This document shows positions 11,770 to 13,148 of a stretch of DNA of 13,148 bases, piece by piece (the first letter of the stretch is position 1; each line of letters opens with the position of its first letter). A model generated the notes under the pieces. The model made no database searches, was not told the origin of the DNA, and saw nothing but the letters and a program-made list of their open reading frames with translations. Origin of the DNA: Hyphomicrobium sp. (GTDB taxonomy: Bacteria > Pseudomonadota > Alphaproteobacteria > Rhizobiales > Hyphomicrobiaceae); the NCBI GenBank assembly GCA_025927515.1, contig JAICLG010000061.1, positions 1 to 13,148 of the forward strand. The letters run 5' to 3'. Both the position numbers and the translations under genes were made by a program.

Positions 11770-13148
<1,379 letters not shown>

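Overview
The window looks like ordinary chromosome of a GC-rich alphaproteobacterium, most probably of the order Hyphomicrobiales (Rhizobiales). The evidence is the gene order rph/rdgB/hemW divergent from hrcA-grpE-dnaK, the alphaproteobacterial type of HNH protein, and two copies of a C-rich/G-rich palindromic repeat common in that group. No rRNA, tRNA, CRISPR array, prophage or insertion sequence is visible.

Layout. (1) 1-258: the 5' part of an unrecognised gene on the minus strand that runs off the window, followed by an AT-rich gene-free stretch to about 600. (2) 600-3017: gluQRS (tRNA-Asp queuosine glutamylation) on the minus strand, then alkA-like DNA glycosylase and an HNH endonuclease family protein on the plus strand. 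(3) 3018-4383: a gene-poor interval with one convincing small gene (76 aa, minus), a palindromic repeat, several perfect inverted repeats and a repetitive ACGC-rich patch. (4) 9432-4384, minus strand: a close-packed seven-gene run rph, DUF1772 membrane protein, VOC/glyoxalase protein, rdgB, hemW, YqaA/DedA-type membrane protein, dsbB. Gaps are short or negative (ATGA overlap between VOC and rdgB; 16-bp overlap between DUF1772 and VOC), so it is probably one operon with translational coupling. (5) 9557-13148, plus strand: the heat-shock cluster hrcA, grpE, dnaK (dnaK cut by the window end), with RpoH-like promoter candidates before grpE and dnaK and no CIRCE operator in view.

How the genes fit together: rph (RNA 3'-end trimming), rdgB (removal of ITP/dITP/XTP), hemW (heme chaperone), gluQRS, alkA and the chaperones are housekeeping genes. 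DUF1772 and VOC appear to have been placed between rph and rdgB, which are usually direct neighbours in this group. I see no clear novel multi-gene system. The most unusual points are in single genes: RdgB carries a C-terminal extension of about 90 residues resembling a DUF7660-type domain; HemW has a repeat-encoded N-terminus and a roughly 39-residue insertion in its C-terminal domain; GluQRS has lost two of its expected zinc-binding cysteines.
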